Assembly (NCBI GenBank): GCA_902488815.1
Contig: CABTXP010000039.1
Location: 1-10,932, forward strand
Direction of reading: 5' to 3'
DNA length: 10,932 nucleotides
Source: an uncultured Eubacteriales bacterium
Lineage (GTDB): Bacteria > Bacillota > Clostridia > Tissierellales > Peptoniphilaceae
Below are positions 1-5,737 of the stretch, piece by piece. Position numbers and translations under genes: made by a program. The notes below the pieces were generated by a model that saw nothing but the letters and a program-made list of their open reading frames with translations, did no database searches and had not been told where the DNA came from. Every line of letters begins with the position of its first letter. The stretch's first letter is position 1.

Positions 1-832
1 ACTTACTTCTTAAAGATACTCTGACACCACCTTCAGCTCTTTCTTTTAAAAGAACTGCAACTTCAACTGTATCTGTGTCTCTTAAAAACTCCACAATACC
101 TTCAGAATCATGTTTTTCACAAGAAAAATCCGATATCATTTTGTTTGTAACTCGGCCTATGCAAACTCTGTCATTAAAATAATAATTTGCATTTTCTGCA
201 ACATTGATTAAAAGGTCTGTGCGAGACTTGCTTCTATTTTGGAATAGGTTAACGGCAATTTCGTTAATATCTATTCCCTCAGCCATAAGTTTTGATGCTA
301 CATAAAATGTGTAGTCAGTCGTGCTGTCATACTTGAAGCTGCCCGTATCACTTGATATTGCTGTAAATAAGCTAGTGGCTATCTCACGATTTAGTTTCAA
401 GTTGCAACTTTCAAAGAATTCAAATAATACTTCCCCTGTTGCTGATCTCCTGCCCACATAGTTTAGCTTTGCAAATTCGGGATTTGTCATGTGGTGATCC
501 AAGTTAACAGTCATCTTTGCTTTTTCAAAAAGCATTTTTGTTCTGCCGATTCTCCCCACATCTCCGCTGTCTAAGACAATTATTAAATCATAGACTTTAT
601 CAAAATTTTCAGGCCTTTTTATCTCGCCAATATTAGGAAGAAATTTAAAAGTACTTGGTATTTCATCATCTATAAGAATTTCAGGATCTTTGCCTAAAGT
701 CTTTAACATGGAGTACATAGCAAGTACAGAGCCCAAGTTGTCCCCGTCAGGATTAACATGGGCAGTAATTGCAATTGAATTTGCTTTTAAAATTTCATCT
801 TTAATTTTAGAAAAAGTCTCTAATTTATTCAT
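1..832 (-). CDS. nrnA: NrnA-like DHH/DHHA1 phosphoesterase (oligoribonuclease / pAp phosphatase), 3'-truncated by window edge
   Basis: I translated this frame by hand. It is open from an ATG at 832 to the left window edge and gives 277 residues with no stop. The DHH-family motifs appear in order: HVNPDGDNLGS at residues 25-35, an Asp in VLDSGD at 87-91, the DHH signature at 112-114, and SSDTG at 160-164. A DHHA1 domain begins near 220 and includes GGVRVSLRSK at 268-277. The family is usually about 320 residues, so some 40 residues, including the terminal glycine/His motif, should lie outside the window. NrnA proteins are cytoplasmic metal-dependent enzymes that degrade RNAs of two to five nucleotides and, in many Firmicutes, dephosphorylate 3'-phosphoadenosine 5'-phosphate. 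The start overlaps the end of rbfA by 8 bases and has no strong Shine-Dalgarno sequence, which suggests coupled translation. Location behind rbfA matches clostridial genomes. The choice between oligoribonuclease and pAp phosphatase activity is inferred from the family. Confidence 0.92.
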   Translation of the reverse strand, partial: MNKLETFSKIKDEILKANSIAITAHVNPDGDNLGSVLAMYSMLKTLGKDPEILIDDEIPSTFKFLPNIGEIKRPENFDKVYDLIIVLDSGDVGRIGRTKMLFEKAKMTVNLDHHMTNPEFAKLNYVGRRSATGEVLFEFFESCNLKLNREIATSLFTAISSDTGSFKYDSTTDYTFYVASKLMAEGIDINEIAVNLFQNRSKSRTDLLINVAENANYYFNDRVCIGRVTNKMISDFSCEKHDSEGIVEFLRDTDTVEVAVLLKERAEGGVRVSLRSK

Positions 833-1199
833 CTTCGTCTTCAACCGGCTCTTCCTTAGTTTTTATTTCTTCCAATATTTTTTCAAGTCTCAAAGACTCT
901 TCTACAGAATCGTCCAACTCAAAAATAAGTTTCGGCATTATTCTCATCTTTACATTTCTGCCGATTTCCTTTTTTATAAAACCTTCAGCATTTCTGAGGC
1001 CTTCCAATGTATCATTTTTTTCATCTTCAGTACCGAATACTGAAACAAATACTTTTGCAAAAGAAAGGTCGTTGGTAACTCTTACTTCCGTAATACTTAC
1101 CATGTCCGAAATACGAGGATCCTTTATTTTAGTGCGCAGAAGTTGGGAGATAACTCTCTTAATTTCCTCACCTATTTGCGATACTCTTACCTGTTTCAT
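825..1199 (-). CDS. rbfA: Ribosome-binding factor A (30S maturation)
   Basis: The 124-residue product is the normal length for RbfA, a single KH-fold protein that binds the 30S subunit near the 5' helix of 16S rRNA and acts in late maturation and cold adaptation. Family hallmarks are the N-terminal helix with R.....I...L running into KDPR at 27-29, the strand pattern SITEVRVTNDLSFAKVFVSV at 35-54, and the C-terminal helix-strand segment MRIMPKLIFELDDSVEES at 85-102. The last eight residues are mostly acidic. The ATG at 1199 follows an AGGTG Shine-Dalgarno sequence (1205-1209) that overlaps the infB TAG stop, so infB and rbfA are only 8 bases apart. The small ylxP gene that separates infB and rbfA in Bacillus is absent here. 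Confidence 0.95.
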   Translation of the reverse strand: MKQVRVSQIGEEIKRVISQLLRTKIKDPRISDMVSITEVRVTNDLSFAKVFVSVFGTEDEKNDTLEGLRNAEGFIKKEIGRNVKMRIMPKLIFELDDSVEESLRLEKILEEIKTKEEPVEDEDE

Positions 1200-1204
1200 A
1201 AATT

Positions 1205-1209
1205 CACCT
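1205..1209 (-). promoter_or_regulatory. rbfA ribosome binding site overlapping the infB stop
   Basis: On the minus strand the bases read TAGGTG, then AATTT, then ATG. AGGTG is a moderate Shine-Dalgarno match with 5-base spacing. Its first two bases are the last two bases of the infB TAG stop codon. Ribosomes ending infB therefore sit on the rbfA initiation region, which favours translational coupling. It supports the ATG at 1199 as the rbfA start. Confidence 0.7.
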
Positions 1210-3637
1210 ATTGTTTCTTAACTTCTTTTAAAATATAGCATTCCATAACGTCGCCGACTCTAAGGTCGTTAAAGCCTTGAATTACAAGTCCGCCTTCATA
1301 TCCTGTAGCTATTTCTCTTACGTCATCTTTAAATCTTCTAAGTGATTCAACATCACCTTCATGGAGGACAATATCATCACGTAATATTTTAATTTTTGAC
1401 TTTCTTATAATCTTTCCGTTTATTACATAAATGCCTGCTACAATGTCGTTGTTCGGCAGCTTAAATGTTTGTCTTACTTCACATCTGCCTTGTACTTCTT
1501 CAACAATATCAGGTTCAAGCATTCCCTTTACTGCTTGGTCAATGTCGTTTATTATATCGTAAATAACTCTGTAGGTTCTCACATCAACTTCTTCTGTCTT
1601 TGAGAAGTCCAAAGCGTTAATGTTCGGCCTTACATTAAATCCGATAACAATTGCATCGGATGCTGAAGCAAGGGTTACGTCACTCTCGTTAATACCGCCG
1701 ACACCTTGGTGAATTATATTTATTTTAACTTCGTCATTTGAAAGCTTTAATAAAGACTGAGCAAGGGCTTCTACAGAACCTTTAACGTCTGCTTTAAGAA
1801 TCAGGTTAAGTTCCTTCATTCCTTCTTCTTTAATCTTTTCAAAAAGATTGTCTAAAGAAACTTTTTGACCTTGATTGATTCTTGCATCTCTTATTTGCTC
1901 TCTATTCTTTTCCGCAATTGCTCTACCTGTCTTTTCATCTTCAACTGCATAAATTGTATCTCCCGCATTTGGAACAGCATCAAGACCTAAAATTACTGCA
2001 GGCATTGATGGTCCGGCTTTTTTTATTGCTCTGTTTTTGTCGTCATTCATTGCACGAATACGACCGCTTGCAAGTCCGGAAACTACAAAGTCGCCAAAGC
2101 GTAAAGTTCCTTTTTGAACAAGAATTGTTGCCATTGATCCTTTGCCTTTGTCAAGCCTTGCATCAATTACGGTTCCGATTGCCGGTCTGTTCGGATTAGC
2201 CTTTAATTCCTTAACATCTGCCAGAAGTTGAACCATTTCAAGTAAATCATCAATACCTTCTTTAGTCTTTGCTGAAACAGGAACAACTATAGTGTCTCCG
2301 CCCCAGTCTTCAGGCATTAAACCGTGTTCAACAAGCTCTTGTTTTACTCTGTCTATATTTGCCGCAGGCTTATCAATTTTATTTATTGCAACAATTATAG
2401 GAACATTCGCAGATCTTGCGTGAGATATTGCCTCCAATGTTTGAGGCATAACCCCGTCATCGGCAGCAACAACTAATATTGCAATGTCCGTAATCAAAGT
2501 TCCTCTAAGTCTCATTGAAGTAAAGGCTTCGTGTCCCGGTGTGTCCAAGAAAGTAATTATCTTTCCGTTTACACGGACAGTATATGCACCTATGTGTTGT
2601 GTAATTCCACCGGCTTCTTGTGCCGTTACATGAGATGATTTAATAACATCAAGTAAGGATGTCTTGCCGTGGTCAACGTGACCCATTACGGTTACAACCG
2701 GCGGTCTTGATTTTAAATCTCTTTCATTATCTTCAAAATCTAAACCTATTTCATCTTCAAATGTTATTACATCTTCAGGTTCGCTGATTTCAATTTCAAC
2801 ACCCAATTCATCTGCAAGTAAAAGTGCAGTATCTTCGTCTATCGACTCATTTTGGCTTGCCATCACGCCAAGGCCTATGAGTTTGGTTATAACTTGTGAT
2901 ACAGGAAGCTCAAGAGTCTCTGCAAATTCTTTTATAATAATCGGCGTTACTATCTTAATTGCAGTTTCTTCTTCAACATGTTCTTCCACTTGCTTCTTTA
3001 CAGGTTTAACTCTCTTTTTAGGTTTTTTCTTTGTTAAATCACGGGGCACATATTCAAAAGATTCGTTATTTCCTTTTTTGCCTCCGTTCTTAGGGCTTGC
3101 ATTTCCGTCAACGAACTTTTTATCTTTGCCGGACTTTTGTTTTTTGTAAAACTTCTTGGTAGTTCTCTTTTGTTCTTCCATTCTTGAAGGCTTACCTTCT
3201 AAGACGTTTACTTCTTTTTCTCTGTCAAATTTTTGCGGTCCTTTTTTGTGAGGCTTTTGACCTTTTTCAAAATTGCCGTCCTTGTTATAGGATTTTTTCT
3301 TGCCTCCTTGGCTGTTCCTATCCTTATTTCTATCTTGGTTCTTTTGGTTGTCCTTCACGTAGCTCCTATTTGTGTACTGTTTCTTTTGGTAAGTTTTTCT
3401 CTCAGTTGTTTCTTTCTCTTTTGTATTTTCCGTTTTTTTAGTTTCTTTTTTCTCAACAGTGGCAGTTTTATTTCCGGTTCCCTTGTTTAATGATTGCTTA
3501 ACTTTTGCAACTTCATTTTCGTCAAGACTGGACATGTGATTTGCCACTTTAATATCTATTGAGTTAAGTTTTTCTATTAAATCTTTACTTGTCATGCCAA
3601 TTTCTTTGGCTAAAACGTGTACTCTTACTTTTGACAT
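1208..3637 (-). CDS. infB: Translation initiation factor IF-2
   Basis: This 809-residue GTPase places initiator fMet-tRNA on the 30S subunit and promotes subunit joining. Domains in order are: a first IF2-N fold at about 1-50, a low-complexity lysine-rich linker at about 51-222 (roughly 54 of 172 residues are Lys/Arg), a second IF2-N fold at about 226-285, the G domain from about 310, and then the beta-barrel and C-terminal domains that hold the fMet-tRNA-binding module. The GTPase motifs are complete: G1 GHVDHGKT at 319-326, G2 GGITQHIG at 343-350, G3 DTPGHE at 365-370, G4 NKID at 419-422 and G5 SAK at 455-457. The start is firm because AGGAGG lies 6 bases upstream of the ATG. The gene follows rnpM by 13 bases with no ylxQ between. 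One oddity is MRLRGT at 375-380, where IF-2 usually has MRARGA. The length suits a Firmicute IF-2 with an extended linker. Confidence 0.99.
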   Translation of the reverse strand: MSKVRVHVLAKEIGMTSKDLIEKLNSIDIKVANHMSSLDENEVAKVKQSLNKGTGNKTATVEKKETKKTENTKEKETTERKTYQKKQYTNRSYVKDNQKNQDRNKDRNSQGGKKKSYNKDGNFEKGQKPHKKGPQKFDREKEVNVLEGKPSRMEEQKRTTKKFYKKQKSGKDKKFVDGNASPKNGGKKGNNESFEYVPRDLTKKKPKKRVKPVKKQVEEHVEEETAIKIVTPIIIKEFAETLELPVSQVITKLIGLGVMASQNESIDEDTALLLADELGVEIEISEPEDVITFEDEIGLDFEDNERDLKSRPPVVTVMGHVDHGKTSLLDVIKSSHVTAQEAGGITQHIGAYTVRVNGKIITFLDTPGHEAFTSMRLRGTLITDIAILVVAADDGVMPQTLEAISHARSANVPIIVAINKIDKPAANIDRVKQELVEHGLMPEDWGGDTIVVPVSAKTKEGIDDLLEMVQLLADVKELKANPNRPAIGTVIDARLDKGKGSMATILVQKGTLRFGDFVVSGLASGRIRAMNDDKNRAIKKAGPSMPAVILGLDAVPNAGDTIYAVEDEKTGRAIAEKNREQIRDARINQGQKVSLDNLFEKIKEEGMKELNLILKADVKGSVEALAQSLLKLSNDEVKINIIHQGVGGINESDVTLASASDAIVIGFNVRPNINALDFSKTEEVDVRTYRVIYDIINDIDQAVKGMLEPDIVEEVQGRCEVRQTFKLPNNDIVAGIYVINGKIIRKSKIKILRDDIVLHEGDVESLRRFKDDVREIATGYEGGLVIQGFNDLRVGDVMECYILKEVKKQ

Positions 3638-3643
3638 ATAAGA

Positions 3644-3649
3644 CCTCCT
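3644..3649 (-). promoter_or_regulatory. infB Shine-Dalgarno sequence
   Basis: A perfect AGGAGG on the minus strand lies 6 bases before the infB ATG at 3637. It starts one base after the rnpM TGA stop (3651-3653). It fixes the infB start and lies entirely in the 13-base gap, leaving no room for ylxQ or a promoter. Confidence 0.85.
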
Positions 3650-3650
3650 A

Positions 3651-3929
3651 TCAAGGCTTAAGTAAATTGTTAATAGATTCCTCCAAGGTATTCATAATTT
3701 CCTTATCTATATTTTGTCGGAAAGCTCTGTTAAGCGCCTTGGATTTTTCTGCTTTTTTTAAACATTCAGAATCATAACAAATATATGCGCCTCTCCCGTT
3801 TGCCTTTCCCGTTGCGTCAATAAAGATTTCTCCTTCTTTGTTCTTAACTATTCGTAGAAGATCCTTCTTGGCTTTGTTTTCACCGCAGCCTAAACATTTA
3901 CGCATGGGAATCTTTCTTTCTTTTTTCAT
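3651..3929 (-). CDS. rnpM: RNase P modulator RnpM (YlxR family)
   Basis: This 92-residue protein carries the two YlxR signatures: PMRKCLGC at 8-15 and the GRGAYIC segment at 45-51. Cysteines at 12, 15, 51 and 56 form two pairs in the pattern the family shows. The surface is strongly basic, as expected for an RNA-binding protein. YlxR of Bacillus was long uncharacterised; it has been reported to bind and modulate RNase P (hence RnpM) and also to affect transcription of many genes. The first ATG is preferred over the internal Met at position 9, because AGGAG lies 6 bases before it and position 9 falls inside the conserved PMRKC motif. It sits 3 bases after nusA and 13 before infB, the standard Firmicute place. 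Assignment to the family is secure; the cellular role here is inferred. Confidence 0.95.
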   Translation of the reverse strand: MKKERKIPMRKCLGCGENKAKKDLLRIVKNKEGEIFIDATGKANGRGAYICYDSECLKKAEKSKALNRAFRQNIDKEIMNTLEESINNLLKP

Positions 3930-3932
3930 GAA

Positions 3933-5168
3933 TTACTCCTGATCAACACCGTCGTCCTCATCAAATTCGTCTTCATCTTCAGATTCGTAACTCGATTCTT
4001 CTCCATGTTCATCTGAATGGTTTTCATCTTCATATACAACTACATATTCGGATTCGTCTAAGTTTTCGTCTCTTAATTCCAAACCGTACTTTTCTTTTAA
4101 ATCTTCTTCAGAAATATTTTCACTTTCTAAAAATCCGTAAAACTGTTCTTCAGATTTAATATCGATCTTCCAGTTAGTAAGTCGTGCGGCTAATCTGGCG
4201 TTTTGTCCTTCCTTGCCTATTGCAAGTGACAGTTGATAATCAGGGACTACCACCAAAGCGCTTTTTTCTTCGTCGTTAACAAAAACTTTTACAACTTTTG
4301 AAGGACTAAGTGCATTTCTGATAAACTTTCCGATTTCTTTTTCCCAAATTACAATATCAATCTTTTCTTCGTGCAGCTCATCAACAATTGCTTTAACTCT
4401 CGCGCCTTTGTATCCGACACATGCTCCTAATGGATCAACGGCTTCGTCTTTTGAATAAACCGCTATTTTAGTTCTTGAACCCGCTTCTCTTGCTATGGAA
4501 AAAATTTCTACTATTCCGCTGTTTATCTCCGGTACTTCCAATTCAAACAATCTCTTGATTAAATTGGGGTGAGATCTTGAAAGAACAATTTGCGGTCCTT
4601 TCGGAAGTTTTTTAACTTCAAGTAAGAGCATCTTGTATCTCTCACCTTGTTTATAAACCTCCCCGTTAATTTGTTCCGTTACAGGTAAAATTGCTTCAAT
4701 TCTTCCCAAGTCTACAAATACATTTCCTCTTGAAATTCTTTGTACTTGTCCTGTTATAATTTCGTTTTCGCGATCTTGAAAGTCGTCAAAAATTATATCT
4801 CTTTCAGCATCTTTAATTCTTTGAATCACAACTTGTTTTGCAGTTTGCGCAGCTATCCTTCCGAAATTTTTCGGAGCAAGTTTTTCGTTGTAAACATCTC
4901 CCAATTCATATTTAGGATTAATTTTCTTGGCTTCAGTTAGAGATATTTCCAAATTGGGATCTTCAACTTCTTCAACGATGTCTTTGACCGAATAGACGCT
5001 TATGTTTCCCGTCACTCTGTCTATTTCAACCAAAACATTTGATGCCGTCTTGAAGTTTTTCTTGTAACTTGATACCAATGCCGACTCCAATGCATCAAAG
5101 ATTACGTCTTTTGATATCCCCTTTTCCTTTTCTATCTCTTCCAAGGCGTGTATAAATTCCTGATTCAT
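3933..5168 (-). CDS. nusA: Transcription termination/antitermination factor NusA, with acidic C-terminal tail
   Basis: The 411-residue product has the NusA N-terminal RNA-polymerase-binding domain at about 1-125 (including the RIAAQTAKQVVIQRIKDAER helix at 104-123), an S1 domain at about 135-200 (ITGQVQRISRGNVFVDLGRIEAILP), KH1 with GACVGYKGARVKAIVDEL at 248-265, and KH2 with LAIGKEGQNARLAARL at 315-330. NusA binds RNA polymerase and nascent RNA, lengthens pauses and enhances hairpin-dependent termination. Like other Firmicute NusA proteins it lacks the C-terminal acidic repeat domains of E. coli. Residues 367-411 instead form a tail with 24 Asp/Glu out of 45 and no Lys or Arg. The start follows AAGGAGG with a 5-base spacer. 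The gene lies 10 bases after rimP. A terminator-like hairpin in the operon leader (5649-5677) suggests NusA may limit its own expression. Confidence 0.98.
   Translation of the reverse strand: MNQEFIHALEEIEKEKGISKDVIFDALESALVSSYKKNFKTASNVLVEIDRVTGNISVYSVKDIVEEVEDPNLEISLTEAKKINPKYELGDVYNEKLAPKNFGRIAAQTAKQVVIQRIKDAERDIIFDDFQDRENEIITGQVQRISRGNVFVDLGRIEAILPVTEQINGEVYKQGERYKMLLLEVKKLPKGPQIVLSRSHPNLIKRLFELEVPEINSGIVEIFSIAREAGSRTKIAVYSKDEAVDPLGACVGYKGARVKAIVDELHEEKIDIVIWEKEIGKFIRNALSPSKVVKVFVNDEEKSALVVVPDYQLSLAIGKEGQNARLAARLTNWKIDIKSEEQFYGFLESENISEEDLKEKYGLELRDENLDESEYVVVYEDENHSDEHGEESSYESEDEDEFDEDDGVDQE
3936..3940 (-). promoter_or_regulatory. rnpM Shine-Dalgarno embedded in the last nusA codons
   Basis: AGGAG falls within the final Gln-Glu codons of nusA (CAG GAG), and the nusA TAA stop lies in the 6-base spacer before the rnpM ATG. 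It decides the rnpM start (3929 rather than the internal ATG eight codons later) and implies that nusA and rnpM translation are coupled. Confidence 0.75.
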
Positions 5169-5173
5169 AACAA

Positions 5174-5180
5174 CCTCCTT
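5174..5180 (-). promoter_or_regulatory. nusA Shine-Dalgarno sharing bases with the rimP stop
   Basis: The minus strand reads TAAGGAGG, then TTGTT, then ATG. The two A bases of the rimP TAA stop are also the first two bases of AAGGAGG, and the spacer is 5 bases. This is a strong site that fixes the nusA start at 5168 and places termination of rimP and initiation of nusA within one ribosome footprint. Confidence 0.85.
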
Positions 5181-5634
5181 AAAATTTAATTACTTGTCTC
5201 ATCATTGAAATGTCCTTTTGTTTGAAGGTCATATCCCCATCTTCCATCTTTATTAATACATTTTCATCATCATAAGATGTTAAAAATCCTTCAAATTGTT
5301 TTTTGCCGTCTATAGGTGCGTACAGTTTGACTTCAACTTCTTTACCTAAATTTCTTCTGTAGTCGTCCTTAGTCTTAATAGGTCTGTCAAGTCCCGGTGA
5401 GGAAACTTCAAGATAGTAAGGATCTGTTAAATCTTCATCCTTGTCTAAAATTTCATCTATTTTTCTTGAGACTGATTCACAATCATCCAAACCTATGCCG
5501 TCTTCTTTGTAAATAAATATTGAAATTAAATTGTGCTTCACTCCCTTTTTAAATTCAACATCTACCAGTTCGTATCCTAAGTCTTGGCAAATTTCAGTTG
5601 CAACTTCGGCAACCTTTCCTTTAATATTTTTCAT
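5179..5634 (-). CDS. rimP: Ribosome maturation factor RimP
   Basis: The 151-residue product is the usual length for RimP, which assists 30S assembly around the central pseudoknot and S12 entry. The diagnostic motif YLEVSSPGLDRP lies at 74-85 at the junction between the N-terminal alpha/beta domain (about 1-83) and the C-terminal SH3-like barrel (about 84-151). Other family features are LGYELVDVEF at 19-28 and a terminal strand ending in Lys-Phe. The ATG at 5634 has GAGGAGG 7 bases upstream. It is the first gene of the rimP-nusA-rnpM-infB-rbfA-nrnA operon and is read from the promoter at 5699-5727 across a short leader of about 58 bases. That leader carries a hairpin and U-tract immediately before the Shine-Dalgarno sequence, so rimP is the first gene exposed to any attenuation there. 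Confidence 0.97.
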   Translation of the reverse strand: MKNIKGKVAEVATEICQDLGYELVDVEFKKGVKHNLISIFIYKEDGIGLDDCESVSRKIDEILDKDEDLTDPYYLEVSSPGLDRPIKTKDDYRRNLGKEVEVKLYAPIDGKKQFEGFLTSYDDENVLIKMEDGDMTFKQKDISMMRQVIKF

Positions 5635-5641
5635 AATTTTG

Positions 5642-5648
5642 CCTCCTC
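5642..5648 (-). promoter_or_regulatory. rimP Shine-Dalgarno directly after the leader terminator
   Basis: GAGGAGG lies 7 bases before the rimP ATG. It begins right where the U-tract of the leader hairpin ends (5649), so a terminated transcript would stop just before the ribosome binding site, whereas a read-through transcript exposes it fully. Confidence 0.85.
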
Positions 5649-5677
5649 AATAAAAATGAGTGGGCCTCCCCACTCAT
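5649..5677 (-). terminator. Intrinsic terminator-like hairpin in the rimP leader (polC terminator and/or attenuator)
   Basis: Read on the minus strand, ATGAGTGGG (5669-5677) pairs perfectly with CCCACTCAT (5656-5664) around a four-base GAGG loop. This gives a 9-bp stem with three G-C pairs next to the loop. The stem is followed by a U-tract, TTTTATT at 5649-5655, which an A interrupts after four further Ts. On the plus strand the hairpin is followed by AAAACAATTT, so it is directional for minus-strand transcription. It lies downstream of the polC stop and could end polC transcripts. It also lies downstream of the promoter at 5699-5727, so transcripts starting there must cross it too. The imperfect U-tract resembles terminators that need NusA for full efficiency. 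Confidence 0.82.
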
Positions 5678-5698
5678 AAAACAATTTCTCTTACATGT

Positions 5699-5727
5699 AT
5701 TATACTAAAATACTGATGAAATAGCAA
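5699..5727 (-). promoter_or_regulatory. Sigma-A promoter for the rimP-nusA-infB operon
   Basis: On the minus strand TTGCTA (5722-5727, four of six matches to the -35 consensus) is separated by exactly 17 bases from a perfect TATAAT (5699-5704). The expected start of transcription is about 5691-5692, giving a leader of about 58 bases before rimP. The element begins 10 bases after the polC stop codon. It implies that the translation-factor genes have their own promoter rather than relying only on read-through from ispG-polC. Confidence 0.82.
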
Positions 5728-5737
5728 CTCTATTGAA

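Noticed and set aside
690..1043. 117-codon open frame on the plus strand across nrnA and rbfA
   Set aside because: It is antisense to the well-supported starts of nrnA and end of rbfA and translates to a low-complexity Phe-rich sequence typical of the complement of Lys/Glu-rich genes.
3179..3181. Internal infB start at Met153 producing a shorter IF-2 isoform, as in E. coli
   Set aside because: The only purine-rich upstream run is about 13 bases away and partly in the small inverted repeat, so no convincing ribosome binding site supports it.
3186..3199. Small inverted repeat GAAGG-CTTA-CCTTC within infB
   Set aside because: A 5-bp stem inside a coding region with no U-tract is expected by chance and is not followed by termination or start signals.
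3184..3490. Two overlapping plus-strand frames rich in Leu, Phe and Ser that look like membrane proteins
   Set aside because: They are the complement of the lysine-rich IF-2 linker; the hydrophobic look comes from reading AAA/AAG codons on the opposite strand.
5623..5677. Possible 18-codon upstream frame starting at the ATG at the base of the leader hairpin and ending inside rimP
   Set aside because: There is no Shine-Dalgarno sequence at a proper distance, the ATG is buried in the stem, and the frame is explained by the palindrome itself.
5635..5692. Riboswitch or T-box leader upstream of rimP
   Set aside because: The leader is only about 58 bases, has a single hairpin and lacks room for an aptamer, T-box motif or competing antiterminator.
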